From a virus, in IMG/VR virus record IMGVR_UViG_3300034062_007620, positions 1 to 47,150 of that record: a stretch of DNA of 47,150 bases; one strand, given 5' to 3'. The notes under the pieces were generated by a model. It was not told the origin of the DNA and did not search any database. It saw nothing but the letters and a program-made list of their open reading frames with translations. The stretch's first letter is position 1. The number at the start of each line of letters is the position of its first letter. The translations under genes and the position numbers were made by a program. This document shows, piece by piece, positions 8,486 to 17,890 of this stretch.

Positions 8486-9882
8486 TTCAAATACCCTAAC
8501 AAATCTTTAAGTTTTGCCATGGGTTCATCCCAATTTCTTGGTTTTGTTTGCCTTAGCAATGTTACATTTTCACCATACCAAGGGCTTTTCTCTGCTGAGT
8601 GGCACCAAGTGTAATATGCTGAAATTGGTACAAAAACATAAACCTTCTTGCCTTGTGATGCTGCCATATGAGCAATGCTTGTGCATGACGTAATAACAAT
8701 GTCAAGATTACTGATCAATGCAAAAGTATCTTCAATTGTTTCTAGCTTATCACTATAATCAACAACATTAGGGAAATCAACAGTTTCTTCTACTCCATCA
8801 TCTCTTTGTAGACTAATGAAATGAGCATCAATATGACCAATATTTGAATAAAGCTGAGAGACAGGATAGGATCGATGTAGATCTTGTTCGTAATTCTTAC
8901 TTCCCTTCCAACGAATACCGATTTTCGGCTTATCTGTGTCAATTTTCCATTTGTTCTGAAATTCTGGACAAGGTTTTAGATATGGTTCTTTCCATAAATC
9001 GGCATAGCCAAGATTCAAATAAATTGGTAATTGCATTGAATATGTCCACATGACATCAGGCATATGCAATACTTCTTCCAAATCTTGAATGACAGGATAG
9101 CCATTTTTTACAAAAAGATTAGTTATTCCTTGTCTATCATTTTTTTTATTTTTCTGTGTAGCTTCATACCAATAGGCATTAATGCCACGTTCTTTCAAAT
9201 GATTCATAAATCGAATATTGATGATCTCATCGCCGATTCCTGCTTCGGCATAAACAACAAGATTTTTTACATCTGGAGAGCCTTGCCAAAATGGCAGATT
9301 CAAAGCATTATTTTTTGTGAATATTACTTCTGTATTCCAAAGTTTCATCTTGGCTCCACCCAAGAGAAATTGCCTCATCCCTTTTTGGAATTTATCTTCA
9401 TATAAATAATATGTTCCTAGATTGAATTTAATCTTATCACGAATTTCTTCAGGAATATCATCGCTCAACAATGCGTTTTCAAGTATTTTTTGAGCTTCAG
9501 GTTTTCTGTTTAACAAATAAAGAGCATAAGACTTATGAAGTTCAATCTCTCCAGATGATCCTGCTCCTTCATTAAAACCGATATAAGTCATCGCCTCTTC
9601 TGGCATATTGGCACTGTTGTAAACATTTATAAGATTGTTTCTTGTTACAAATACATGTTGTGCACTTGGAGCAACGGTTAAAGATGCCTTACCATGCTTT
9701 ATTGATTTCTTATATTCTTTTATCTTAAAATAACATTTAGATAAATTGTCATGTTGACCAAATAGTGAAGCTGATTCGGAAAAAGCATCAAGACATTTAA
9801 TTGCAAGATCTTTATATCCAATTTTTTGAAGAGCAATAATAAAAGGCTCTAGATCGCTTATGCCTTGTGGTTCTTGGCTCAT
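8482..9882 (-). CDS. TPR protein with GT-B glycosyltransferase domain
   Basis: A 466-residue protein. Residues 1-190 are helical repeats of TPR type (for example GYKDLAIKCLDAF, CYFKIKEYKKSIKHG, YLLNRKPEAQKIL). Residues about 200-466 resemble the GT-B domain of TPR-linked transferases of the GT41/GT9 kind: VVYAEAGIGDEIINIRF, then PKIGIRWKGSKNYEQDLHR, then DIVITSCTSIAHMAASQGKK and a WY motif. In such proteins the TPR part often recognises a protein or glycan acceptor. It overlaps its neighbours by four bases on both sides. Protein glycosylation is a reasonable but unproven role. Confidence 0.78.
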   Translation of the reverse strand: MSQEPQGISDLEPFIIALQKIGYKDLAIKCLDAFSESASLFGQHDNLSKCYFKIKEYKKSIKHGKASLTVAPSAQHVFVTRNNLINVYNSANMPEEAMTYIGFNEGAGSSGEIELHKSYALYLLNRKPEAQKILENALLSDDIPEEIRDKIKFNLGTYYLYEDKFQKGMRQFLLGGAKMKLWNTEVIFTKNNALNLPFWQGSPDVKNLVVYAEAGIGDEIINIRFMNHLKERGINAYWYEATQKNKKNDRQGITNLFVKNGYPVIQDLEEVLHMPDVMWTYSMQLPIYLNLGYADLWKEPYLKPCPEFQNKWKIDTDKPKIGIRWKGSKNYEQDLHRSYPVSQLYSNIGHIDAHFISLQRDDGVEETVDFPNVVDYSDKLETIEDTFALISNLDIVITSCTSIAHMAASQGKKVYVFVPISAYYTWCHSAEKSPWYGENVTLLRQTKPRNWDEPMAKLKDLLGYLN

Positions 9883-10184
9883 AGGTTCCTGATGTATTGT
9901 TCGACTTTGTAGAAGTCCCCTACAATTCTACTGATACGGGAATCTTTATCTTTTTCCACTAACTCTTTGGATGGAACATTTTCACCCATATCTTGAATGA
10001 ACTTCTCTATTCCAACTAAGTAAGACCATAGCCAATATTTTCTATTTCTAAGCCTTTTTTCAACATCTTTGACATATGTCTTCCAAGGAATTTTCCATTT
10101 TTTGAAAACAACTACATACCTCTCCATCATCATACGATTCTGCTCATCGTAAAATTCAAGTTCAAAATCAGGAGAATCCAACAT
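9879..10184 (-). CDS. hypothetical protein
   Basis: A 101-residue highly charged, probably all-helical protein with many aromatic residues (KKWKIPWKTYVKDVEKRLRNRKYWLWSYLVGIEKF). I do not recognise it. It starts on the last base of the uvsW stop (TAATG) and ends overlapping the next gene, so it is expressed with the helicase. That tight coupling suggests a small partner of DNA metabolism rather than of the glycan genes, but no motif supports this. Confidence 0.6.
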   Translation of the reverse strand: MLDSPDFELEFYDEQNRMMMERYVVVFKKWKIPWKTYVKDVEKRLRNRKYWLWSYLVGIEKFIQDMGENVPSKELVEKDKDSRISRIVGDFYKVEQYIRNL

Positions 10185-11629
10185 TAAAAGTCTATCTCCT
10201 TGATTTCAACATTATGACCTTCTTTCTTCAAAATTTCAATTCTTTTGTTGCTGTGATCTTCCAGATAATCATTAATTTCAAAAACAAAGTCAAAATAATT
10301 CAATCTTTCTTTGTCATCGGCTGTTCTTAATCCACGACCCATACGCTGAATAATCATGTGATCAGCCTGACCACCAGCAGCATTAATTAAATTGTTTGGG
10401 TGAACATTGATTCCCGTATTAAAAATCTGCTGAGTTGCAATCGCAATTAAATCGCCCTTAGCCTTCTGCAATTCTTTAATTACTGACTTTCTGGTAACAG
10501 CATTGTCTTTGCCTTGAACCCAAAGACTGTTGGGAAGAAGCTTGTTCAAAGCATCTCCATGAGCAATACGATCAACTAGAATAAGAGTTCTACCTCTTAA
10601 ACTCTTGGCAAGACGAGTTACAACATCATGAAAATGAAAGCTTTCGGCAATTCCACGAGTTACTGCATCAATGTAAATGTCATGTGGAATCTTAGGCTCA
10701 CGAATTGGATAGAATATACACTTGCTCTTTGCCAAAATTCCACGGTCTTGCAATTCAGAAGTAGTTAGAACTCCACCTTCTGCCGACTTAATCTTCAAGA
10801 TTGGCCCGAAAAAACCACGAACATAAAATTTTTGAACTTGGTCTTTACCACCAAATTTGAAAGGAGTTGCACTTACTGCAACACGAATATCAGCAGACTT
10901 GAGACGACGATAAACAGCTTTTGGCAAAGTACTCATCATATCATGAATTTCATCAACAATAAGAACTTTGATTTTAGGCAATACTTTTTCCATTTTGGCA
11001 ACAGATTGAACTGTTGCAACTGTTATCATACTTGGATTTACACTTCCACCCCATAATGATCCAACATTAGGAAGACCCCACTTAACAAACTCATCGTAAT
11101 TTTGTTGAGCCAAACTAGCCCTATTCTGCAAAACCAATGTAGGTGTATTAGGAGCAATAGTTTTAAGGATACCGAGCATTACCAATGATTTTCCAGCAGA
11201 AGTAGGAGCATAGATAACACCTCTGCGATGTTTGACAACTTGATTAATCATTTCAACTTGGTAATCATAAAGCTCAAGAGACTTGATCTTGTCGCCAATA
11301 CTGTTCGTTTCTGGAAGCCATTGATTAAGAAAAAGTTTGTCAACTTCTTGATAAGCGAATAGACTCTTAGTTCTCAAGTCTTCAACTGTATATTCTGTTT
11401 TGAAATGATTCAAGACAGCACTAACTTCAGGAAGCAAACCAGTCAAAAATTTACCTGTTTCTAATGCAAAAAAATTGATGAAGCCGTCCCACTTTTTCAT
11501 CTTGTAGGCACGGTTGTGAAAGTAATTCTTATCACGGAAACGTAATCTGTCCCACAACTCAGTTCTGATTTTCATATCATCAGACAAGAAAAAAGAATAA
11601 TCATTGTTGATTCGGAGGATGTTGGTCAT
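10184..11629 (-). CDS. uvsW: UvsW-type superfamily 2 DNA helicase
   Basis: A 481-residue superfamily 2 helicase matching T4 UvsW in length and order. The first 115 residues form the small N-terminal DNA-binding region (MKKWDGFINFF, FLTGLLPEV). The helicase core has Q-motif-like LYDYQVEMINQ, Walker A APTSAGKS at 141-148, motif II DEIH, motif III SATPFKFG, and motif VI QRMGRGLRT. UvsW remodels replication forks and D-loops and, in T4, unwinds R-loops to switch from origin-dependent to recombination-dependent replication. The ATG is preceded by CGGAGGATG-type ribosome site overlap with a tiny upstream frame. It is part of the minus-strand operon from the promoter near 12.4 kb. Confidence 0.93.
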   Translation of the reverse strand: MTNILRINNDYSFFLSDDMKIRTELWDRLRFRDKNYFHNRAYKMKKWDGFINFFALETGKFLTGLLPEVSAVLNHFKTEYTVEDLRTKSLFAYQEVDKLFLNQWLPETNSIGDKIKSLELYDYQVEMINQVVKHRRGVIYAPTSAGKSLVMLGILKTIAPNTPTLVLQNRASLAQQNYDEFVKWGLPNVGSLWGGSVNPSMITVATVQSVAKMEKVLPKIKVLIVDEIHDMMSTLPKAVYRRLKSADIRVAVSATPFKFGGKDQVQKFYVRGFFGPILKIKSAEGGVLTTSELQDRGILAKSKCIFYPIREPKIPHDIYIDAVTRGIAESFHFHDVVTRLAKSLRGRTLILVDRIAHGDALNKLLPNSLWVQGKDNAVTRKSVIKELQKAKGDLIAIATQQIFNTGINVHPNNLINAAGGQADHMIIQRMGRGLRTADDKERLNYFDFVFEINDYLEDHSNKRIEILKKEGHNVEIKEIDF

Positions 11630-11714
11630 CTTTTTTTAACTTCTCCTGAGATTGCACTTTTGCACGAGACTTAGTCAGACCAGATCTTGGTCCTGTAGTC
11701 TTCCTCTTTTTCAC
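11601..11714 (-). CDS. possible 37-aa basic protein
   Basis: A GTG at 11714 overlaps the stop of the exonuclease gene as GTGA, the same junction style used elsewhere here, and opens 37 codons ending at 11601 inside the start of uvsW. The product is very basic at the N-terminus (KKRKTTGPRSGLTKSRAK) and polar after that. It fills the gap between the exonuclease and uvsW genes and contains the uvsW ribosome site. It may be a real leader-like or nucleic-acid-binding peptide, or just an open gap. Confidence 0.4.
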   Translation of the reverse strand: MKKRKTTGPRSGLTKSRAKVQSQEKLKKDDQHPPNQQ

Positions 11715-12340
11715 CTTTTTTCTTCCGCAACACATTCTTTATTTATCAACTTGTGTCTCAAAAGTTTAATCACAACTAAAGCGTCTTCAAGAGCAGTATG
11801 GGCAACTTCTCCTGCGATGCCTGCTCTTTCCATGCATTTTTTCATGTCAGGAAGAGAATGATCATTTTCCAAATCAAAATACAATATAGCAGGATCTATA
11901 GAGCGATTAAGAAAGTAAATGCTTCCCCAATCCTTGATTTTTGATTTAAGGAAAGGAATGTCGAAAGAAGATAAATTCTTACCTGCTGGATTTATATAAA
12001 TATTGCCATTTTTATCATTTTGATTATAACCATTTTTGAGAAAAAAGGCGGTAAGAGCGGTTGGCAAGTGATCTATGGGCATGAAATAAATGTCTTGGTC
12101 TGGGCAATATTCCAGATTTTTCTTTTTAGCCATATCAATTTTTTTGAATATTTCTGAATGCATACTCAAAGCGAATGGATTACCCTTATAGTTATCCTGC
12201 ATAAATATAGCTTGGAATCGAGGAAGTTCTTCAAGTGGTTTTGGGTTTTTCAAATCATCCAAAACAACAGCAAACTGTAATATGTCACAGTTTTCCTGAG
12301 AAAGACCTGTTGTTTCAATGTCAATGCTGGCGAATTTCAC
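11711..12340 (-). CDS. DEDD-family 3'-5' exonuclease
   Basis: A 209-residue DnaQ/RNase T-like exonuclease. ExoI motif is ASIDIETTG (D7, E9), an ExoII-like segment SSFDIPFLKSK lies near residue 130, and ExoIII is HTALEDALVV, giving the DEDDh arrangement with H and D in place. Insertions between ExoI and ExoII make it larger than a minimal domain. It could proofread for the short family A polymerase encoded at 24647, which lacks an obvious exonuclease domain, or act in recombination with UvsW. Start is GTG at 12340 with GAGG about ten bases upstream. Confidence 0.82.
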   Translation of the reverse strand: MKFASIDIETTGLSQENCDILQFAVVLDDLKNPKPLEELPRFQAIFMQDNYKGNPFALSMHSEIFKKIDMAKKKNLEYCPDQDIYFMPIDHLPTALTAFFLKNGYNQNDKNGNIYINPAGKNLSSFDIPFLKSKIKDWGSIYFLNRSIDPAILYFDLENDHSLPDMKKCMERAGIAGEVAHTALEDALVVIKLLRHKLINKECVAEEKR

Positions 12341-12375
12341 GATTTTGGCCTCATTAGAACGGTCTCCAAGTGCTT

Positions 12376-12404
12376 ATTGTACAGGAGTTTTTGAGAAAAT
12401 TCAA
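12376..12404 (-). promoter_or_regulatory. sigma70-like promoter for the exonuclease-uvsW operon
   Basis: Read on the minus strand: TTGAAT, 17-bp spacer, TACAAT, each hexamer matching the consensus at most positions. A transcript would start about 30 bases before the exonuclease GTG at 12340. Confidence 0.6.
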
Positions 12405-12458
12405 GAAGAATAAGTTTTGTGGCATCAAGTGCTAAATATATAAGGAGAAAAGTCAAAT

Positions 12459-12998
12459 ATGGCTGATGATTACACAATACTTAATCCCGGCGTTGGCGGG
12501 GATGTCATGGATGAATCACTTGTGGTTTATCCATCGTCTCCGACCAATCGTAAAAGACCCCGTGTTGTCATTACAGGGGAAGGTATTGATGACATAGTCC
12601 CAGCGCAAGTGACTAATCCTATTGGAGATGAGTTCGGTTTAGTAACTCGGCCAATAGTTCCTAGTTATCCCGGGACTGAAGCAAATACGTTTGGAGATGT
12701 AGCTCTTGTTTTAACATCAACCGAAACAACAGTTGTTACTTATACTGTTCCAGCAGATAAAACATTTTATTTTATTGGGGTTAATGTTAGCGGAAACGCT
12801 AATGCGCTTTTTAAGCTTTATGTTGATGGCGATCCAGTTCTAGCTGGTCGTAGTTCAGTGGCAAATTTAACACTCAATTTAACTTACAGTTATTCTCCGA
12901 TCAAAGTCCCAGAAGGAGTTACAATCGTTTTGAAAGTAACTCATGAAGCTTCTGTTGGTTGTGACTTTGAAGGAACCATACTTGGTTATATTCTGTAA
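12459..12998 (+). CDS. putative virion protein
   Basis: A 179-residue protein rich in beta strand. The N-terminal 70 residues are extended and polar (PGVGGDVMDESLVVYPSSP, RKRPRVVITGEGID), a style common in linker or adaptor parts of phage virion proteins. The last 105 residues look like a beta-sandwich (TTVVTYTVPADKTFYFIG, LFKLYVDGDPVL, IKVPEGVTIVLKVTHEA). A strong AAGGAG ribosome site precedes the ATG. It ends three bases from the convergent fibre gene. Structural role is inferred from composition and position beside fibre genes; I do not recognise a named family. Confidence 0.55.
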   Translation: MADDYTILNPGVGGDVMDESLVVYPSSPTNRKRPRVVITGEGIDDIVPAQVTNPIGDEFGLVTRPIVPSYPGTEANTFGDVALVLTSTETTVVTYTVPADKTFYFIGVNVSGNANALFKLYVDGDPVLAGRSSVANLTLNLTYSYSPIKVPEGVTIVLKVTHEASVGCDFEGTILGYIL

Positions 12999-13001
12999 AA
13001 T

Positions 13002-16000
13002 TTAACCTTCTCTCCATCTACTCCAGAATGTATTATTCCTAACCATTTCTTCGTAGGTATGGGTTGCGAATCTCTTATGTGCAGCGCCAGCCCTTATTCC
13101 AGAAAGTCTCACTACCACTTCAATTTGATTATTGATAAGCTTATCGCTTTCCACATCAATAATAATAAGATTGTCTCTCACATAAGCTCCAACAATAACT
13201 GGCATTGATGGAACAACACTTACAGGTTTTATTGTGTTAAAGGCACAAACTTGTAACAACCGATCATCAATAAATTTTGAAACATTTTCTGTTTTATGTC
13301 CAAGTCCACCAACCTTGAATATGACGATATCTTCAAATCTAACTTCTGGCATTTCTACACATATAAGCTCAACATATTCAGTTCCTTGAGAAGTAACAAC
13401 AGGAAGGATCGCATACTTATCACCTTGTGGACCTTCTGCGCCTTGTGCGCCTTGTGCTCCGGCTGAACCTTGCAATCCAGAACCATTTTCGCCGGGAGGA
13501 CCTTGTTCTCCTAGAGGACCCGGCTCACCTTGATCACCTTGATCGCCTTGATCGCCTTTAGGCCCTTGTGCTCCTGTTTGGCCTTGAAATCCAGCTGGTC
13601 CACCTTGATTTCCTTGTGCCCCAATTGTACCCTGATTTCCTTGATAACCTTGATAACCTTGATAACCTTGATTCCCTGTTATTCCTGTAAGTAAGCTATA
13701 AATTTCTTGATTTACTAATGCGTTTCCAGAAACAAAATTGACTGGAACTGAATAATAATCTATTGGAAATCCAGAATATCCCCCAGACTGGTAGCCAATG
13801 GGACTTCCATTTGAATTAAATATTGCTAAATTTGTTGTATTGTCGGATTCAATGTAAATGTAATTATTTACAATAAAATCTTCGATGTAATTTCCTTCAT
13901 CTATACCGTTATAATCAACTTTTTTGATGTAAATCTGAGTTACATTACTTATTGTTGCATTATTAAAGTGAATATAACCAGCAGATGGAGCTTGATTACC
14001 ATATACCGACTCATACTTATATTTTGGACCAAATAAAGATCCTTGATTTCCTTGAATGCCTTGAAATCCATCGGCAGGACCTTGAAAACCTTGATTTCCT
14101 TGGTTGCCTTGATATCCTTGTCTTCCTTGATATCCTTGTCTTCCTTGGTTACCTTGATATCCTTGGTTACCTTGATATCCTTGGTTACCTTGATATCCTT
14201 GAAATCCATCGGCAGGGCCTTGCAATCCCTGATTGCCTTGGAATCCTGCTCCTTGATTGCCTTGATTTCCTTGTTCTCCTTGATTTCCTTGGTTTCCTTG
14301 GAATCCTTGTCTTCCTTGTGCGCCTTGTCTTCCTTGAAAACCATTAGCTGGTCCTTGGAATCCTTGGCTTCCTACGTTGCCTTGACTGCCTTGAAATCCA
14401 AAAGGATATGCTTGATATCCCTGAGTTCCTTGGTTTCCTTGATAGCCTTGACCACCTGTTCCAGCAACACCTTGACTCCCTATTGATCCTTGATATCCTT
14501 GATATCCTTGATATCCTTGAAATCCATCAGCAGGACCTTGTAATCCCTGATTGCCTTGTAGTCCAGTGCCTGTAATGCCTTGCGGTCCTTGAACACCAGA
14601 TTCACCAGCATCTCCTTGATATCCCAAGTTTCCTTGATATCCTTGGAATCCTTGATTTCCTTGAAACCCTTGGAACCCTTGATTTCCTTGATAACCTTGG
14701 AATCCTTGGAATCCTTGATTTCCTTGATAGCCTTGTTCTCCCTGATGGCCTTGGAATCCTTGGAATCCTTGATTTCCCTGATAGCCTTGTTCTCCCTGAT
14801 GACCTTGGAACCCTTGGAATCCTTGGTTTCCCTGATAGCCTTGTTCTCCCTGATTTCCTTGGAACCCTTGGAATCCTTGATTTCCTTGATGGCCTTGGAA
14901 TCCTTGGAATCCTTGATTTCCCTGATAGCCTTGTTCTCCCTGATGACCTTGGAACCCTTGATAGCCTTGGTTCCCTTGATAGCCTTGATTTCCTTGTAAC
15001 CCTTGGAACCCTTGATAGCCTTGGCCTCCTTGGAATCCATCGGGACTACCTTGCAGCCCTTGATTTCCTTGGTAACCTTGATTTCCTTGATAACCAGCCC
15101 CTTGTTCTCCCTGATTACCTTGATTTCCCTGAAATCCTTGGAATCCTTGAAATCCTTGTTCTCCCTGATTGCCTTGATTTCCTTGGAACCCTTGATAGCC
15201 TTGGTTTCCCTGAAATCCTTGGAACCCTTGGAATCCTTGGTTTCCCTGATAGCCTTGTTCTCCCTGATTTCCTTGGAACCCTTGGAATCCTTGATTTCCT
15301 TGATGACCTTGAAACCCTTGGAATCCTTGATTTCCTTGATGACCTTGGAACCCTTGGAATCCTTGATTTCCTTGATAGCCTTGTTCTCCCTGATGACCTT
15401 GGAACCCTTGATAACCTTGGCCTCCTTGAAATCCATCGGGACTACCTTGCAGCCCTTGATTTCCTTGATTTCCCTGAAATCCTTGCAGCCCTTGATAACC
15501 TTGATAGCCTTGTAGCCCTTGATAACCTTGATGACCTTGATTTCCTTGGTAACCTTGGAATCCTTGAAACCCTTGGAATCCTTGATTTCCCTGATAGCCT
15601 TGGAATCCTTGAGATCCTTGAGCGCCAGTTATGCCTTGAGCGCCAGTAATTCCAATAGTACCTTGGAATCCCTGAAATCCTTGATATCCCTGAAATCCTT
15701 GATATCCTTGGAACCCTTGATATCCTTGGAACCCTTGATATCCTTGGAACCCTTGATATCCTAGTCCTTGATATCCTTGGAACCCTTGAAAACCTTGATA
15801 TCCTTGTTCACCTTGCAGACCTTGATAGCCTATTTGTCCTTGGTAACCAGTTAATCCAAGATCTCCTTGTGCTCCTTGAGTTCCTTGAAATCCTTGATAT
15901 CCTCTATCTCCTTGATTTCCTTGGTATCCTTGACGACCTTGAAATCCTTGGATTCCTTGATATCCTTGGTATCCTCGCTCACCTTCGCTTCCTTGTTGTC

Positions 16001-17852
16001 CTACATATCCTTGTTCACCTTGATTTCCTTGATATCCTTGATATCCTACATCTCCTATATTTCCAGTTTCTCCTTGATATCCTAGTCCTTGATATCCTTG
16101 TTCACCTTGATTTCCTTGGTATCCTTGATTGCTTTGATATCCTTGATATCCTGTTTCTCCTTGATATCCTAGTCCTTGATATCCTTGTATTCCTTGATAT
16201 CCTTGGTATCCTTGGTATCCTTGATTGCTTTGATATCCTTGATATCCTGTTTCTCCTTGATATCCTAATCCTTGATATCCTTGTTCTCCTTGATATCCTA
16301 GGCTTCCTTGATTGCCAGTTAATCCAACATCGCCTTGTTCGCCTTGTCTTCCTTGTCTACCTTGATATCCTTGATATCCTCTATCTCCTTGAATTCCAGT
16401 AAATCCTTGATGACCTTGATAGCCTTGATTTCCTTGATATCCTTGTTCGCCTTGATTTCCAGTATCTCCTTTATTTCCTTGACTTCCTAGTATTCCTTGA
16501 AATCCTTGACTTCCTAGTATTCCTTGAAATCCTTGATATCCTTGTTCGCCTTTATCTCCTTGATATCCTTGTTCGCCTTGTCTTCCTTGTCTTCCTTGTT
16601 CACCTTGAAATCCTTGTTCACTTTGATAGCCTTGTTCGCCTTGATTTCCTTGGAAACCTTGAAGCCCTTGTTCGCCTTGATTTCCTTGGAAACCTTGAAG
16701 CCCTTGGAATCCTTGGTTGCTTTGGTATCCTTGATATCCTAATCCTTGATATCCTTGGAATCCTTGGAATCCTTGGAATCCTTGGAATCCTTGATTTCCT
16801 TGGAATCCTTGGAATCCTTGATTTCCTTGGAATCCTTGTCCTTGGTTTCCTTGATTTCCTTGGAACCCTTTTTCGCCTTGATTTCCAGTTGATCCTTGAT
16901 TTCCAGTTAACCCTTGACGGCCTTGAAATCCTTGTCGCCCTTGTTCTCCTTGGAACCCTTTTTCGCCTTGATTTCCTATTAAACCTTGTCTTCCTTGATG
17001 TCCTTGAAATCCTTGTCGCCCTTGTTCTCCTTGGAACCCTTTTTCGCCTTGATTTCCTATTAAACCTTGTCTTCCTTGATGTCCTTGAAATCCTTGTTGG
17101 CCTTGTTGTCCTTGTTGTCCTTGTAATCCAATAGTTCCTTGTAATCCAATAGTTCCTTGTCTTCCTTGATATCCTTGAGCGCCTTGATATCCAGCGCCTT
17201 GAATTCCCTGATTGCCTTGTAGTCCTTGAAGCCCTTGAACGCCTTGTGTTCCAATCCCTGTTGCGCCTGTTGTTCCTTGTGCGCCTTTTCCACCTTGCGG
17301 TCCTTGAAAACCTTGAACGCCTTGTTGTCCTTGTGCTCCATCAATTCCTTGACTTCCCTTTTGTCCTTGATATCCTTGACCTTGGAACCCTTGATAGCCT
17401 TGTAGGCCAATATCTCCTTGAAATCCAGCACCTTGGATTCCTTGTTCGCCTTGAAGACCTTGTTCACCTTTGATTCCTTGTTCGCCCTGAAGACCTTGAA
17501 TTCCTTGGAATCCATCAGGACTGCCTTGAAGGCCAATAGTTCCTTGATTTCCTTGTAATCCTTGATTTCCTTGATTTCCTTTTGTACCTTGTGCGCCTTG
17601 TGGACCCGCAACAATACTAGGACCACCTTGAGCGCCTTGAGACCCTGCTCTTCCTTGTGAGCCTTGGTTGCCTTGTGAGCCAGATTGCCCTTGGTTTCCT
17701 TGTGGTCCTTGTTTTGACTGTCCAATTTGAGTCGAAACAACAAAATCTCGCAGATCTTGTGCGGTAATTCCACCTTGGTTATTGTCTGCAAAAACACACA
17801 ATAATTCTTCTTCTGTTCTTTGCGTTGCTGATTGATTGCATTGATTTGCCAT
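13002..17852 (-). CDS. giant collagen-like fibre protein
   Basis: A 1616-residue collagen-like protein, probably a trimeric virion fibre. Start is ATG at 17852 with GGA just upstream; the frame is open to 17900, but a start there would overlap the ribosome region. Residues 1-45 contain [18 protein letters not shown], a motif style seen at the base of phage tail fibres. Then come roughly 1200 residues of Gly-X-Y triplets, mostly Gly-(aromatic, Asn, Leu, His, Glu)-Gln with almost no proline. A globular island of about 115 residues (nt 13690-14035) interrupts near the end, followed by a short second collagen block and a C-terminal domain of about 135 residues (nt 13002-13410) shared with the neighbouring fibre. 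Confidence 0.85.
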   Translation of the reverse strand: MANQCNQSATQRTEEELLCVFADNNQGGITAQDLRDFVVSTQIGQSKQGPQGNQGQSGSQGNQGSQGRAGSQGAQGGPSIVAGPQGAQGTKGNQGNQGLQGNQGTIGLQGSPDGFQGIQGLQGEQGIKGEQGLQGEQGIQGAGFQGDIGLQGYQGFQGQGYQGQKGSQGIDGAQGQQGVQGFQGPQGGKGAQGTTGATGIGTQGVQGLQGLQGNQGIQGAGYQGAQGYQGRQGTIGLQGTIGLQGQQGQQGQQGFQGHQGRQGLIGNQGEKGFQGEQGRQGFQGHQGRQGLIGNQGEKGFQGEQGRQGFQGRQGLTGNQGSTGNQGEKGFQGNQGNQGQGFQGNQGFQGFQGNQGFQGFQGFQGFQGYQGLGYQGYQSNQGFQGLQGFQGNQGEQGLQGFQGNQGEQGYQSEQGFQGEQGRQGRQGEQGYQGDKGEQGYQGFQGILGSQGFQGILGSQGNKGDTGNQGEQGYQGNQGYQGHQGFTGIQGDRGYQGYQGRQGRQGEQGDVGLTGNQGSLGYQGEQGYQGLGYQGETGYQGYQSNQGYQGYQGYQGIQGYQGLGYQGETGYQGYQSNQGYQGNQGEQGYQGLGYQGETGNIGDVGYQGYQGNQGEQGYVGQQGSEGERGYQGYQGIQGFQGRQGYQGNQGDRGYQGFQGTQGAQGDLGLTGYQGQIGYQGLQGEQGYQGFQGFQGYQGLGYQGFQGYQGFQGYQGFQGYQGFQGYQGFQGFQGTIGITGAQGITGAQGSQGFQGYQGNQGFQGFQGFQGYQGNQGHQGYQGLQGYQGYQGLQGFQGNQGNQGLQGSPDGFQGGQGYQGFQGHQGEQGYQGNQGFQGFQGHQGNQGFQGFQGHQGNQGFQGFQGNQGEQGYQGNQGFQGFQGFQGNQGYQGFQGNQGNQGEQGFQGFQGFQGNQGNQGEQGAGYQGNQGYQGNQGLQGSPDGFQGGQGYQGFQGLQGNQGYQGNQGYQGFQGHQGEQGYQGNQGFQGFQGHQGNQGFQGFQGNQGEQGYQGNQGFQGFQGHQGEQGYQGNQGFQGFQGHQGEQGYQGNQGFQGFQGYQGNQGFQGFQGNQGFQGYQGNLGYQGDAGESGVQGPQGITGTGLQGNQGLQGPADGFQGYQGYQGYQGSIGSQGVAGTGGQGYQGNQGTQGYQAYPFGFQGSQGNVGSQGFQGPANGFQGRQGAQGRQGFQGNQGNQGEQGNQGNQGAGFQGNQGLQGPADGFQGYQGNQGYQGNQGYQGNQGRQGYQGRQGYQGNQGNQGFQGPADGFQGIQGNQGSLFGPKYKYESVYGNQAPSAGYIHFNNATISNVTQIYIKKVDYNGIDEGNYIEDFIVNNYIYIESDNTTNLAIFNSNGSPIGYQSGGYSGFPIDYYSVPVNFVSGNALVNQEIYSLLTGITGNQGYQGYQGYQGNQGTIGAQGNQGGPAGFQGQTGAQGPKGDQGDQGDQGEPGPLGEQGPPGENGSGLQGSAGAQGAQGAEGPQGDKYAILPVVTSQGTEYVELICVEMPEVRFEDIVIFKVGGLGHKTENVSKFIDDRLLQVCAFNTIKPVSVVPSMPVIVGAYVRDNLIIIDVESDKLINNQIEVVVRLSGIRAGAAHKRFATHTYEEMVRNNTFWSRWREG
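13690..14035 (-). other. globular domain inside the collagen-like fibre
   Basis: About 115 residues with no Gly-X-Y periodicity, rich in Tyr, Asn, Ile and Ser ([33 protein letters not shown]), followed by [12 protein letters not shown]. It looks like a beta-rich module inserted between two collagen blocks. A knob or ligand-binding module on the fibre is likely. Confidence 0.6.
14036..17720 (-). repeat. Gly-X-Gln collagen repeat DNA with 9-bp periodicity
   Basis: About 3.7 kb of coding DNA built from 9-bp units. On the plus strand it reads as endless CCTTGATAT / CCTTGGAAT variants. Regular interruptions recur: [22 protein letters not shown] and GYQSNQG. The minus strand is strongly purine-biased. 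The low complexity opens long false frames on the other strand (Leu/Ser/Ile-rich) and in another minus-strand frame (Lys/Asp-rich). Confidence 0.9.
16921..17082 (-). repeat. two identical tandem 81-bp units within the fibre gene
   Basis: Bases 16921-17001 and 17002-17082 are identical, each coding 27 residues (nine triplets). Identity at the DNA level points to a recent in-frame duplication. A third copy begins at 17083 but diverges after about 15 bases. Confidence 0.9.
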
Positions 17853-17890
17853 TTTATTCCTATACTTTTTTTGATTTATTATAAAATAGC

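Noticed and set aside
13985-17473. Long plus-strand frames rich in Leu, Ser and Ile across the fibre gene, and Lys/Asp-rich frames on the minus strand
   Set aside because: They are by-products of the 9-bp collagen repeat read in other frames; they lack ribosome sites and have low-complexity products.
14036-17720. Regularly spaced repeats that could suggest a CRISPR array
   Set aside because: The periodicity is 9 bp, there are no unique spacers of constant length, and the unit codes Gly-X-Gln in an intact frame.
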